A stretch of DNA of 54,221 nt, taken from JBCCGE01 sp039029455. Its GTDB lineage: Bacteria; Pseudomonadota; Gammaproteobacteria; Arenicellales; Poriferihabitantaceae. Below, one piece after another: positions 8,535 through 16,723 of this stretch. The notes under the pieces were generated by a model. The model was not told the origin of the DNA and did not search any database. It saw only the letters and a program-made list of their open reading frames with translations. The stretch lies in assembly GCA_039029455.1 (NCBI GenBank), contig JBCCGE010000011.1, forward strand, positions 1-54,221, in the 5' to 3' direction. The first letter of the stretch is position 1. Every line of letters starts with the position of its first letter. The position numbers and the translations under genes are program-made.

Positions 8535-10595
8535 ATGGTGGAACCCCAAACATTTCTGTCTCAGTCTGCGCTGATCGAAGCTGGCAACCGCATGGTCGAA
8601 CAGGTCGATGTGGTGAGCTTTGATCTGTTTGATACGCTGGTGGTGCGCCGTATTCATAACCCTGACCTGGTGAAACTGCCGGTAGCCCGATATATCGCCA
8701 AAAAAGCGGCGACAGTGAATCGGGTCTGGACCTGGAATCAGGTGCAGCTTTTGCGGGATGAGTGTGAACGCAAAAATCGTGCACAAAGTGCTGAGCAATA
8801 CCCTGATGCTGAAGCGCACTATCCGACATTCATGCGGGAAACGCTCAAACAGGTTTTTGCTGACCACTACTCTGAAGCATGGCTTGAAGACGTAACGTCA
8901 TTTGAGCTTAAAACAGAAAACACGATGTTGGTGCCCAGAGCCCGCTTGCTTGAGTGGCTGAAGTCACTCAAATCCGCCGGTAAAACTATCCTTGTGATTT
9001 CGGATATGTATCTGCCTGCCGAGCATCTGAGGGTATTGCTTCAACATGCAGGCATCCTCAAATATGTCGATGAAGTCAGGTCTTCGGCCGACAGCTGCCG
9101 AGCCAAAGCATCGGGAGCCGGATACGATCTGATTGCGGATGAGCTTGGACTGGATCGAAATCGATGGCTGCACGTGGGAGACAATGCAATCTCGGATGGT
9201 TTCAGAGCAATTGAAAAGGGACTTCAGGCGCTTGTGCTGCACGACTCGGAAGAGTCTCGTCGGAAAGCGATCGTGGCGCGATATTATTTTTTCAGCAGGG
9301 GGCGAGCATATTGGAAAGGTCGTGCACTGCAGCAGCTGATGGCCCCATTGGAGGCAGAAAATGTGCCCAGAAGCTGGATGTATCAGGAGGGCTACAACTT
9401 TATAGGCCCGATTCTGTCAGTGTTTATTCAGACTATTGCAGAGCGCTGTTTGCAGCAGGGAATCACAAAGATATTTTTTCTTTCGCGCGAAGGCTGGATG
9501 TTCAAACAGCTTTGGGAATCGATTGCTCCGACACTCTATCCAGCGGACGAGTTACCTCAGATCGAGTACCTGTATGTCAGCAGGATGGCTCTGGCCGGAG
9601 CCAGTTGTGCCCATCAGGGCCTGACTCTGGAAAACGCCAATATCGTTTTTCTGCCGCCAGGGAACAAGGACTTCCGTGATCTCTGTCGAATCTTCGCGCT
9701 TGAAATTGAGCCGCTAGCGCCGTTTTTAGACCAGTATGGAATTACCCGGGAAACCGTGCTGTCGCCAGGTCACGTCGGCTATAGCATAGATGAGCGGGTA
9801 AAGTTCAATCGCTTGTTGAATGATCAGGATTTCCAGAATGAAATTCGCCAACAGACAGCAGATCGAGGAGAAGCGCTGAGGCGTTATCTCGCAGACAGCG
9901 GTTTCTTTGACCATGAGCATGTTGCTCTTGTCGATGTTGGCTGGCTCGGAACGATACAGCGTTTTTTCTTTGAGTCGGTTGCGCACTATGACAACCTGCC
10001 CTCGTGTCACGGCATGTTGCTTGGCGCAACGCGCGGTATTCCTTATAAAACCGTACCCAAAAACCGTATCGAGGGTCTGATCTACGATAAACACGTTTTT
10101 GATTTCGCCAGCAGCAGTATTCTGTTTGCTCGAGACCTTTTCGAAGAGGCCTGCCGAGCACCCCACGCCACGCTTAATGGCTATGAGCTTGATGGCGATA
10201 CCTACAGGCTGGTTTTCAGGGAGATGGATGACGCACTCGGTCAGGCAGAGCAACAACAGGACGATTATTTTGCCGAGCTGCAGTCCGGTGTTCTGGATGC
10301 AGCTCGACGCTTTGGTCCCGCGGCCGCCTTGTTGAGCGACCCGGCCGGAGGTTACAAGCCCTGGATCAACTATCTTTTGGTCAGCAAGCTGGCGTTTGCC
10401 CGCCGCAAAGAAATTCGCAAAATACGGCACCTTCATCACCTCGATGATTTTCACGGCTCGCACAAGCCGAAGAAATCGAGGCGACCCCGTTTTGTCGTCA
10501 ATCCGTGGGAAGATCAGGGATGGCGTGGATGGCTGGGCTCAGTATTCCAGGGCCGGCTGTACCGAAAGCATCTTCGGTCAATGATTAATCACTGA
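8535..10595 (+). CDS. HAD-superfamily hydrolase fused to a large uncharacterised domain
   Basis: Protein of 686 residues from this start; an ATG at 8517 in the same frame would add six residues and overlap the previous gene. The first 240 residues are a HAD phosphatase fold: motif I VVSFDLFDTLV with the two aspartates, motif II VISDMYLP, a lysine in CRAKASGAGYD and motif IV WLHVGDNAISDG. The remaining 400 residues hold conserved-looking stretches (KIFFLSREGWMFKQLW, ALVDVGWLGTIQRFF) that recur, as far as I recall, in COG5610-type proteins of polysaccharide clusters and whose role is unknown. Inference: it hydrolyses or transfers a sugar phosphate or phospho-linked group on the glycan. No membrane segment is visible. 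The stop is two bases before the next start. Confidence 0.75.
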   Translation: MVEPQTFLSQSALIEAGNRMVEQVDVVSFDLFDTLVVRRIHNPDLVKLPVARYIAKKAATVNRVWTWNQVQLLRDECERKNRAQSAEQYPDAEAHYPTFMRETLKQVFADHYSEAWLEDVTSFELKTENTMLVPRARLLEWLKSLKSAGKTILVISDMYLPAEHLRVLLQHAGILKYVDEVRSSADSCRAKASGAGYDLIADELGLDRNRWLHVGDNAISDGFRAIEKGLQALVLHDSEESRRKAIVARYYFFSRGRAYWKGRALQQLMAPLEAENVPRSWMYQEGYNFIGPILSVFIQTIAERCLQQGITKIFFLSREGWMFKQLWESIAPTLYPADELPQIEYLYVSRMALAGASCAHQGLTLENANIVFLPPGNKDFRDLCRIFALEIEPLAPFLDQYGITRETVLSPGHVGYSIDERVKFNRLLNDQDFQNEIRQQTADRGEALRRYLADSGFFDHEHVALVDVGWLGTIQRFFFESVAHYDNLPSCHGMLLGATRGIPYKTVPKNRIEGLIYDKHVFDFASSSILFARDLFEEACRAPHATLNGYELDGDTYRLVFREMDDALGQAEQQQDDYFAELQSGVLDAARRFGPAAALLSDPAGGYKPWINYLLVSKLAFARRKEIRKIRHLHHLDDFHGSHKPKKSRRPRFVVNPWEDQGWRGWLGSVFQGRLYRKHLRSMINH

Positions 10596-10597
10596 CA

Positions 10598-10873
10598 ATG
10601 GATCACCAAAATTCAACGCGTGACGAGCAGCAGAAGGTCCTGACCAAACGATTCGATTTGTCGGGTAACTCTGTGATTCGCCAACTGTCTATCTGGTTCA
10701 GAAGTAAATGGATGATTATGGGTAAGATGGATACGGGACCGGGGCTGCGGAATTTAATCATCATGGCGTTGCTGCACTACGGCGGCAAACCGCTCTTTAC
10801 CCTGAGAAACTGGTGGCAGTCACGCTACCGATTGAGAGCCAGGGTTAAAAGGTTATTGGGACGATCCGTTTGA
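10598..10873 (+). CDS. Small basic protein of unknown function in glycan operon
   Basis: A 91-residue protein not assigned to a family. The first 25 residues are polar; the rest holds a moderately hydrophobic stretch (LRNLIIMALLHYGGKPLF) between tryptophan- and arginine-rich segments and ends in RARVKRLLGRSV. This suggests a peripheral membrane association. It is sandwiched with two bases to the HAD gene and a short gap or overlap to the DUF2142 gene, so it is very probably translated as part of the operon. It may be an accessory subunit of the neighbouring membrane protein. Confidence 0.55.
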   Translation: MDHQNSTRDEQQKVLTKRFDLSGNSVIRQLSIWFRSKWMIMGKMDTGPGLRNLIIMALLHYGGKPLFTLRNWWQSRYRLRARVKRLLGRSV

Positions 10874-10893
10874 ACCGGCAGGAGCATGGCTCT

Positions 10894-12798
10894 GTGATGC
10901 GCAGATCAATGTTCGGGCGATACGGACTGATTTCCCTAATCGCCGGACTGGCATTCTGTGCTCTGTACTGGGCAATGTTTGTGGATCGGGCCTACATTGA
11001 AGTCAGTCTGACCAACCACGGGCCATCAAACACCTACTTCAAAGCGTACTGGCCCGATAAGCAGGGGCGGTTTCACGGCTCCAAAAGTATCCGACTGCCG
11101 ATTCGCCCCGGACTCAATAAGGTTTCCAGTTACCTGGTTGATCTCGAGGGTCTTGATCGCATTCGAATCGATCCAGTGGATTACCACGGAAATTTCGAGC
11201 TGCATTCTGTTTCGATTAAGCAGTCGGGCTTCGCACCGATTATCCTGAAACCCGCCGATATGCCGGTGTCAATGATTCCTTCGCCGCACCCTCCGGTGAC
11301 TCAGGAACTGCGAACCAACGGCTGGTATGTGGAACCCGTGGATCACGACTTTCAGCTCATTTTAGAACCGGATCTGAAACCCGCGGGTGGAAACACTGTT
11401 CGAAACGTCTCAACGTTTGCGGTCATCCTTCTGGCGGTTTTTGCAATAAGCTTTTTGAGCAGAGGCCTTTGGCGTAACAATCGATGGATCATCGTTGCGA
11501 CACTAATGCTTTTGGTGGCTGTGACGTTGATGGCGACGGTATCGAGAGTTGATACACATCCCGATGAAAAGACGCACTTGCAGGCGGTAACCTACTTTAC
11601 GGATCATTTTTTGCCGCCCGCGCTTGATGATCCCGACATCGCGCATTCCTATTCGATTTACGGATACACCCGCCTCGCAAATTTCGAAATTTACTATCAG
11701 CTGGCCGGCTGGTTTTCGGCTTTGCTAACGGACGTTCAGCTGCCCGCGTATTTACGTGCGAGAACGGTTAACTGCCTTTTTCTTCTGGGCCTGTTGTTGT
11801 TCGCCATTTACCGTCCGGGCTTCAGGGAGTTCCTGATTCCGCTTTTGTTGACCGCTCAGGCCTGGTATCTGTTCAGTTACGTTAACTCTGATGCCATTGG
11901 GATTTTTGTTGGTCTGCTGGTTGCTTATCAGGCCGCGCACCGGTCAAGTTTGCTCAATACCAGCCTGCAGGGGACCGCAACGAAGTCAACATGGATCGGC
12001 CTGGTAGCAATCTCGCTGCTGATTGGCACCTTGTTACTGGTGAAGCCAAATCACTACTTTTTTGTTTTGTTTCTTGGCTTGTATTTGCTGATTCGTCTGG
12101 GCCAGGGCGATTTTCCGGATCGATCGGCTTTCTGGCCGCGAATAGTGCTCGTTGGGGTGATCGCGGCTGTGCCTTACGGTAACCGAGTCGCTATGGATAT
12201 GGCGGTGAATGGCATTGACCGGGGCGAACGCGCGGAACTCTATGAGCAGATGCATGAGAAGCATGCGGCGGATTTTTTCAAGCCGAGCACGCCGCTGGAG
12301 AAAAAGCACCCGTATCTCTATCTTCGGGAGCGCGGTGCTGATATTCAGCGCATGATCGATCGCGAGTTCTGGCCGCAGAAGTCTTTTCAGAGTGCGTTTG
12401 GTGACTATGGATACACTCAGTACAGGGCCGTGCCCGCGTTTTTTTCCTCGGTTGAAAATTTAGGTCTGGCGCTAATCGCGCTTATTGTGTTGACGGTATT
12501 GTTCCGAGGCCCGCCGGCACACCATGCGCTTTTGTTGGCAACAGTTGTGTCGGTCGTAAGCCTTTATGCGATTCTGTTCTGGTACTCGTGGTCGATTTCG
12601 TTCCAACCACAGGGTCGCTATTTCGCTGCCATGTTGCCGATGTTTGCGGTGGTCTTCTATGAGATTCGGCAGTACGTCAATCGGATCGCCATTACCTCGC
12701 TGGTGATCGGATTGTTTGCGCTCTCATACTATTCCTTTGTATTTATTGGTCTGGATCAGATCGGAAAAATTGCTCATGGATATGGACCGTTTCAGTAG
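10894..12798 (+). CDS. DUF2142-like polytopic membrane protein, copy 1
   Basis: Inner-membrane protein of about 634 residues. One N-terminal membrane segment is followed by a beta-rich, probably periplasmic domain (about residues 30-165) containing RIRIDPVDYHG, then roughly ten further membrane segments. The motif DTHPDEKTHLQA just after the second membrane stretch matches the HPDE-x-x-H pattern of DUF2142 proteins, which resemble GT-C glycosyltransferases with an acidic pair in the first loop. It may use a polyprenyl-linked sugar to decorate the glycan, but this is inference. The GTG at 10894 was chosen because AGGAG lies 9 bases upstream; the ATG at 10897 is equally possible, and a TTG at 10870 overlaps the previous stop. 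The end overlaps the next gene by 23 bases. Confidence 0.75.
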   Translation: MMRRSMFGRYGLISLIAGLAFCALYWAMFVDRAYIEVSLTNHGPSNTYFKAYWPDKQGRFHGSKSIRLPIRPGLNKVSSYLVDLEGLDRIRIDPVDYHGNFELHSVSIKQSGFAPIILKPADMPVSMIPSPHPPVTQELRTNGWYVEPVDHDFQLILEPDLKPAGGNTVRNVSTFAVILLAVFAISFLSRGLWRNNRWIIVATLMLLVAVTLMATVSRVDTHPDEKTHLQAVTYFTDHFLPPALDDPDIAHSYSIYGYTRLANFEIYYQLAGWFSALLTDVQLPAYLRARTVNCLFLLGLLLFAIYRPGFREFLIPLLLTAQAWYLFSYVNSDAIGIFVGLLVAYQAAHRSSLLNTSLQGTATKSTWIGLVAISLLIGTLLLVKPNHYFFVLFLGLYLLIRLGQGDFPDRSAFWPRIVLVGVIAAVPYGNRVAMDMAVNGIDRGERAELYEQMHEKHAADFFKPSTPLEKKHPYLYLRERGADIQRMIDREFWPQKSFQSAFGDYGYTQYRAVPAFFSSVENLGLALIALIVLTVLFRGPPAHHALLLATVVSVVSLYAILFWYSWSISFQPQGRYFAAMLPMFAVVFYEIRQYVNRIAITSLVIGLFALSYYSFVFIGLDQIGKIAHGYGPFQ

Positions 12799-14650
12799 CG
12801 CGATCAAATCAAGTCTGCCGGCACTTGTGGTCGGGCTGGTGCTTGTGACACTGTATCTGCAGCACTTCATGTTCAGGGCATTCGTTGAGATCGACTTCGA
12901 AACCTATCTGCGGTACAAGGCGCCGGTGCAGGTGTTCTGGGCTGACAGAGACGAGACATTCAGTAAAAAACGTCTCAGCACACACTGGATTTTCAACACC
13001 CAAAACCTGTTGCAGATGCGTGTCGGCGATCTTGGTGACGGTGCGCAACTCAGAATTGATCCGCTGCAGTACAAGGGTCATGCCAAGATCAAACGAATCC
13101 GGATCGAGCAGTCGGGTTATAAACCACTGACTCTTGACGATGCCGAGAGCCTGACTGCTCTGGAGCCGGTGAATCACATTAAGTCGGCGGTGTATCAGGA
13201 TGGCGGTCTGGTCATAACGACAACCGGCGGCGATAGTCAGCTGCTGCTCCACCCTGAACTCGTCAGGGCGGAGACCTGGCCGTGGCACCATCTGATCAAC
13301 GTGCTCGGAATTATGCTGGCCAGTCTCGCTCTCCTGCCGGCGCTGTCTCGCTCCTTTTCCGGACATGCCTACGTTCCAGTCGGTCTGACCGTGGTGCTGG
13401 TGCTTGCGACGGTCATGGTCTCAGTCAGCCAGCGCTTTACTCATCCGGACGAAGCTACGCATACCCGCGCAACGAATTACTACCAAAACTACAATCTGCC
13501 TCCCAAAGTTGACGGACCGGAAATCGCGCCGACCTACAGTGCGTATGGAAACTCGCGTCTTTATGGCTATGAGATTTATTATTTCTTTTCGGGCCTGTTC
13601 AAGCGGTTAACGGAGCCTCTGCATATTCCGGCTTATATGGTAGGGCGGCTTTTTAGTCTGTTACTACTGCTTGGACTGGCTCTAATGGCTTACCGGCTGC
13701 CTGAGTTTCGGGTTGTGGCGGCGCCATTGTTGATTACGCCCCAGATCTGGTACTTTTTTTCCTATGCAAACTCAGACAGTTATTCTGTGTTCGTGTCGAC
13801 AGTACTGGCCTGGCTTGCCGCGGATTCTGACAGTCCGCTGAATCGCTTTTTGGTGGATCGGGAACCCTCTGCAAAAGTCCTGAAAACGATCGCTCTCGGG
13901 CTCTTTCTCGGCGGCATGCTGTTCACCAAGCTTAACTACTACACTGTGATTTTATTTGTTGGGTCCTTTTACGTCTGGAAATACTGGCGCGGTGATTTCG
14001 TCGACCGGCGCTTGTTCTTCCGCCGCGCGATTGCGGTGTTGGCGGTGGGTATGTTGCTCGCAGGATGTCGTCTGGTATGGGATGGCGTTAACAATGATTG
14101 GGAGCGTGGTGAGAGAATCCATAAAATGTGGGAAAAACACGCGATCGAAGCCTACAAGCCCAGCACGCCGCTGGAAAACAAACACCCGGAAATGTTTCTT
14201 CGGGAACGTGGCACCAGCATAGATGACATGCTGAATGTGCATCACTGGGGTGGCAAGTCCCTGTTGAGTGCATTTGGCGGTTATGGACACACTGAGTACT
14301 TCGCCCGTCCCGCGTATTTTAACTGGATGTCGGGTCTCGGCCTTATGTTTATGGCCTTGGCTGCACTGGCTCTTCTGATGCGCGGAAATCGACACATACA
14401 GACCTTGTTTCTGCTGACAGTGTTCTTTTGTTTTTTGGTAGTTGCAATCTCTTTTGTGACATCATGGATACGCATACTGCAGCCACAGGGCCGGTATCTG
14501 GCACCCATACTGCCCATCCTTGGCGTGCTCTACTATCAAATGCGACCCTACATTTTCCAATGGGTAAGTCATATCCTTATACTCGGGATGTTTTCACTGT
14601 CGGTCTATTCGTTCGCATTTGTCGGAATCGCGGAAATCCCCAAAGGATAG
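12776..14650 (+). CDS. DUF2142-like polytopic membrane protein, copy 2
   Basis: Paralogue of the preceding gene, about 624 residues, with the same plan: N-terminal membrane helix, a beta-rich domain containing QLRIDPLQYKG and RIRIEQSGYKPL, then many membrane segments. It keeps the acidic motif as THPDEATHTRATNY and shares a nearly identical loop with copy 1 (YKPSTPLENKHPEMFLRERG here, FKPSTPLEKKHPYLYLRERG there). Overall identity is moderate, so the duplication is old and the two may now act on different acceptors or donors. The ATG at 12776 follows a weak purine-rich stretch and overlaps the end of copy 1, indicating translational coupling. Function is not established; a GT-C-like transferase is the best guess. 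Confidence 0.75.
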   Translation: MDMDRFSSAIKSSLPALVVGLVLVTLYLQHFMFRAFVEIDFETYLRYKAPVQVFWADRDETFSKKRLSTHWIFNTQNLLQMRVGDLGDGAQLRIDPLQYKGHAKIKRIRIEQSGYKPLTLDDAESLTALEPVNHIKSAVYQDGGLVITTTGGDSQLLLHPELVRAETWPWHHLINVLGIMLASLALLPALSRSFSGHAYVPVGLTVVLVLATVMVSVSQRFTHPDEATHTRATNYYQNYNLPPKVDGPEIAPTYSAYGNSRLYGYEIYYFFSGLFKRLTEPLHIPAYMVGRLFSLLLLLGLALMAYRLPEFRVVAAPLLITPQIWYFFSYANSDSYSVFVSTVLAWLAADSDSPLNRFLVDREPSAKVLKTIALGLFLGGMLFTKLNYYTVILFVGSFYVWKYWRGDFVDRRLFFRRAIAVLAVGMLLAGCRLVWDGVNNDWERGERIHKMWEKHAIEAYKPSTPLENKHPEMFLRERGTSIDDMLNVHHWGGKSLLSAFGGYGHTEYFARPAYFNWMSGLGLMFMALAALALLMRGNRHIQTLFLLTVFFCFLVVAISFVTSWIRILQPQGRYLAPILPILGVLYYQMRPYIFQWVSHILILGMFSLSVYSFAFVGIAEIPKG

Positions 14651-14668
14651 AAACGAAGGTGCAATGTT

Positions 14669-15457
14669 TTGAACTTTTTTAAAGAAATACTGCAGAAACG
14701 GGACTTGCTGACCACGCTTGCTGCGCGCGAGATTCGCCAGCAATATGTGGGCTCTGCCATGGGGATTCTCTGGCAGTTCGTGACGCCGCTGGTTTTGATA
14801 CTGGTTTTTTGGGTTGTGTTCAGTGTTGGCTTTCGGGTCCAGCCTTCCAGCGGTGTGCCGTTTGTGGTCTGGCTGACCGCCGGTATGGCGGCGTGGTTTT
14901 TCTTTGCAGAGATTGTCTCAGGGTCCGTCAACAGCATTACCGGCAGTCCTCATCTGGTAAAAAAAGTGGTGTTTCCGATTCAGGCCCTGCCGATCGTTAA
15001 AATCCTTACAGCACTGTCCAACCACGCACTGTTCATACTGATACTGGTGATGCTCATGGTTTGGCAGAGTGTCAGCTTTTCGATGTGGATCGCGCAATTT
15101 GCGTACTATCTTTTTTGCGGGATCGCACTCGCACTGTCGATCAGCTGGCTGGTTGCTTCACTAAACGTATTTTCCAGAGACGTCGCCAGACTGGTCGGCG
15201 TGTTGTTGCAGGTCGGGATGTGGGCCACTCCGATTCTCTGGGATATCAAAATGCTGCCCGAGCCCTACAAGACTCTGTTTTCATTGAATCCTGTGCATTA
15301 CGTGGTCCAGGGATACCGCGACTCGTTTTTGTATGCCACACCATTTTGGCAGCGACCCGACGAGACTGCTATTTTCTGGGTAATAACTCTGGTTCTGATG
15401 TTTACAGGAATTTTTGTCTTCAGACGTCTGCAGCCTCAGTTCGCGGACCTGGTTTAA
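14669..15457 (+). CDS. wzm: Polysaccharide ABC exporter permease (Wzm-like)
   Basis: Inner-membrane half of an ABC-2 type exporter that moves undecaprenyl-linked glycan across the membrane. It is 262 residues with six membrane segments. The N-terminal REIRQQYVGSAMGILWQFVT is the conserved cytoplasmic helix of Wzm/TagG/KpsM proteins, and the C-terminal SLNPVHYVVQGYRDSFLY is also typical. The start is a TTG supported by GAAGG 9 bases upstream; no ATG fits. The stop is followed after two bases by the ATPase gene, its obligate partner. Confidence 0.92.
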   Translation: MNFFKEILQKRDLLTTLAAREIRQQYVGSAMGILWQFVTPLVLILVFWVVFSVGFRVQPSSGVPFVVWLTAGMAAWFFFAEIVSGSVNSITGSPHLVKKVVFPIQALPIVKILTALSNHALFILILVMLMVWQSVSFSMWIAQFAYYLFCGIALALSISWLVASLNVFSRDVARLVGVLLQVGMWATPILWDIKMLPEPYKTLFSLNPVHYVVQGYRDSFLYATPFWQRPDETAIFWVITLVLMFTGIFVFRRLQPQFADLV

Positions 15458-15459
15458 CG

Positions 15460-16713
15460 ATGATCGAAACGAGCGCCATTAACGTAACCGGGCTTCGCAA
15501 AACCTATCGGTTATTTACCAACGCAAGAGATCGGTTAAAGGAAGCGTTCCATCCTGCGGGCAAATGCTATCACCAGCCATTTGACGCACTGAAAAATATC
15601 GATCTGTCCATCGCCAAAGGAGAAACGGTCGGAATTATTGGTAAAAACGGCAGCGGTAAGTCCACCCTGTTGCAATGCATCTGCGGTATTGCTGCGCCGA
15701 GTGAGGGATCAATTAACGTTGACGGCAAGATAGCCGCGCTGCTGGAGCTGGGTGCCGGATTCAATCCTGAATTTACCGGTCGTGAAAATCTGTATTTGAA
15801 TGCTTCTATTCTCGGTTTGTCTCGAGAACAGACGGATGATCGGCTGGCGGACATTCTTGCTTTTGCTGATATCGGGGAATACATCGATCAGCCTGTCCGA
15901 ACTTACTCAAGCGGGATGTACGTGCGGCTTGCGTTTGCGATTGCCATCCATGTCGATCCGGAAATTCTTATTGTTGATGAAGCCTTGGCCGTCGGCGACG
16001 TTCACTTTCAGTCAAAGTGTTTTGAGCGATTCCATCGGTTTCGGGAACAAGGTGTCACGGTGATTTTTGTGACGCACGATTTAAACATGGTGACCCGATA
16101 CTGTGACCGGGCTTATCTGCTCGAACGGGGGCAGATCGTTGCTCAGGGTGAACCGCGAGATGTTGTTGCCATGTATAGAAAATCGACGGTTGACCATGCA
16201 AAGCCCGATGGGGATTGCGAACCAGAGGTCTCGGAAAACAGTGTATTCGAAACCAATCCCTATGAAACTCGATACGGAAATGACAAGGCGACCATTGTCG
16301 AAGCCGGAATCTACGATGAAAGCGGCAATCCGGTTCAGGTGATTCACTATGGCGATGCGTTCACGGTTCGGCTCAAGGTTCGCTTTAACGACTCGGTCGA
16401 GGAGCCGATATACGCATTTACCATAAAGGACGTGCGCGGCACTGAAATCGCGGGTCACAATACCCATCTGGAGAAGACACCTACAAAACCTTTTGCCAGG
16501 GGTGAAATCGCGGAGATCGCGTTTCGACAATCGATGTACCTTACGGCGGGAAATTACCTGCTGTCACTCGGATGTGTGTCCCATGTGAATGATCAGATCG
16601 AAGTCCATGATCGGCGACACGACTATCTTTCCTTTGATGTGGTCAGCGACCGTGCGGCATTGGGACTGGTCGATCTCCAACCGCAGATCAGTATCTTTAA
16701 GGTTGATACTTAA
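15460..16713 (+). CDS. wzt: Polysaccharide ABC exporter ATPase with glycan-recognising C-terminal domain (Wzt-like)
   Basis: Cytoplasmic ATPase of the glycan exporter, 417 residues. The first 240 hold Walker A GIIGKNGSGKSTLLQ, signature YSSGMYVRLAFA and Walker B ILIVDEALAVGD. After a linker, residues about 265-415 form a beta-sandwich of the Wzt_C type, which in E. coli O9a and Klebsiella binds the capped non-reducing end of the glycan and makes export depend on termination. This is a key link to the methyltransferase/kinase gene at the head of the operon. The frame is open further upstream, but the ATG at 15460, two bases after the permease stop, is the correct start. The gene ends 10 bases from a convergent gene. 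Confidence 0.93.
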   Translation: MIETSAINVTGLRKTYRLFTNARDRLKEAFHPAGKCYHQPFDALKNIDLSIAKGETVGIIGKNGSGKSTLLQCICGIAAPSEGSINVDGKIAALLELGAGFNPEFTGRENLYLNASILGLSREQTDDRLADILAFADIGEYIDQPVRTYSSGMYVRLAFAIAIHVDPEILIVDEALAVGDVHFQSKCFERFHRFREQGVTVIFVTHDLNMVTRYCDRAYLLERGQIVAQGEPRDVVAMYRKSTVDHAKPDGDCEPEVSENSVFETNPYETRYGNDKATIVEAGIYDESGNPVQVIHYGDAFTVRLKVRFNDSVEEPIYAFTIKDVRGTEIAGHNTHLEKTPTKPFARGEIAEIAFRQSMYLTAGNYLLSLGCVSHVNDQIEVHDRRHDYLSFDVVSDRAALGLVDLQPQISIFKVDT

Positions 16714-16723
16714 AACGAGTTTG

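Noticed and set aside
9726..10463. 245-codon minus-strand frame inside the HAD gene
   Set aside because: Antisense shadow of a well-supported gene.
15061..15459. Upstream extension of the Wzt ATPase frame
   Set aside because: It overlaps the permease gene in another frame; the true start two bases after the permease stop gives the family N-terminus.
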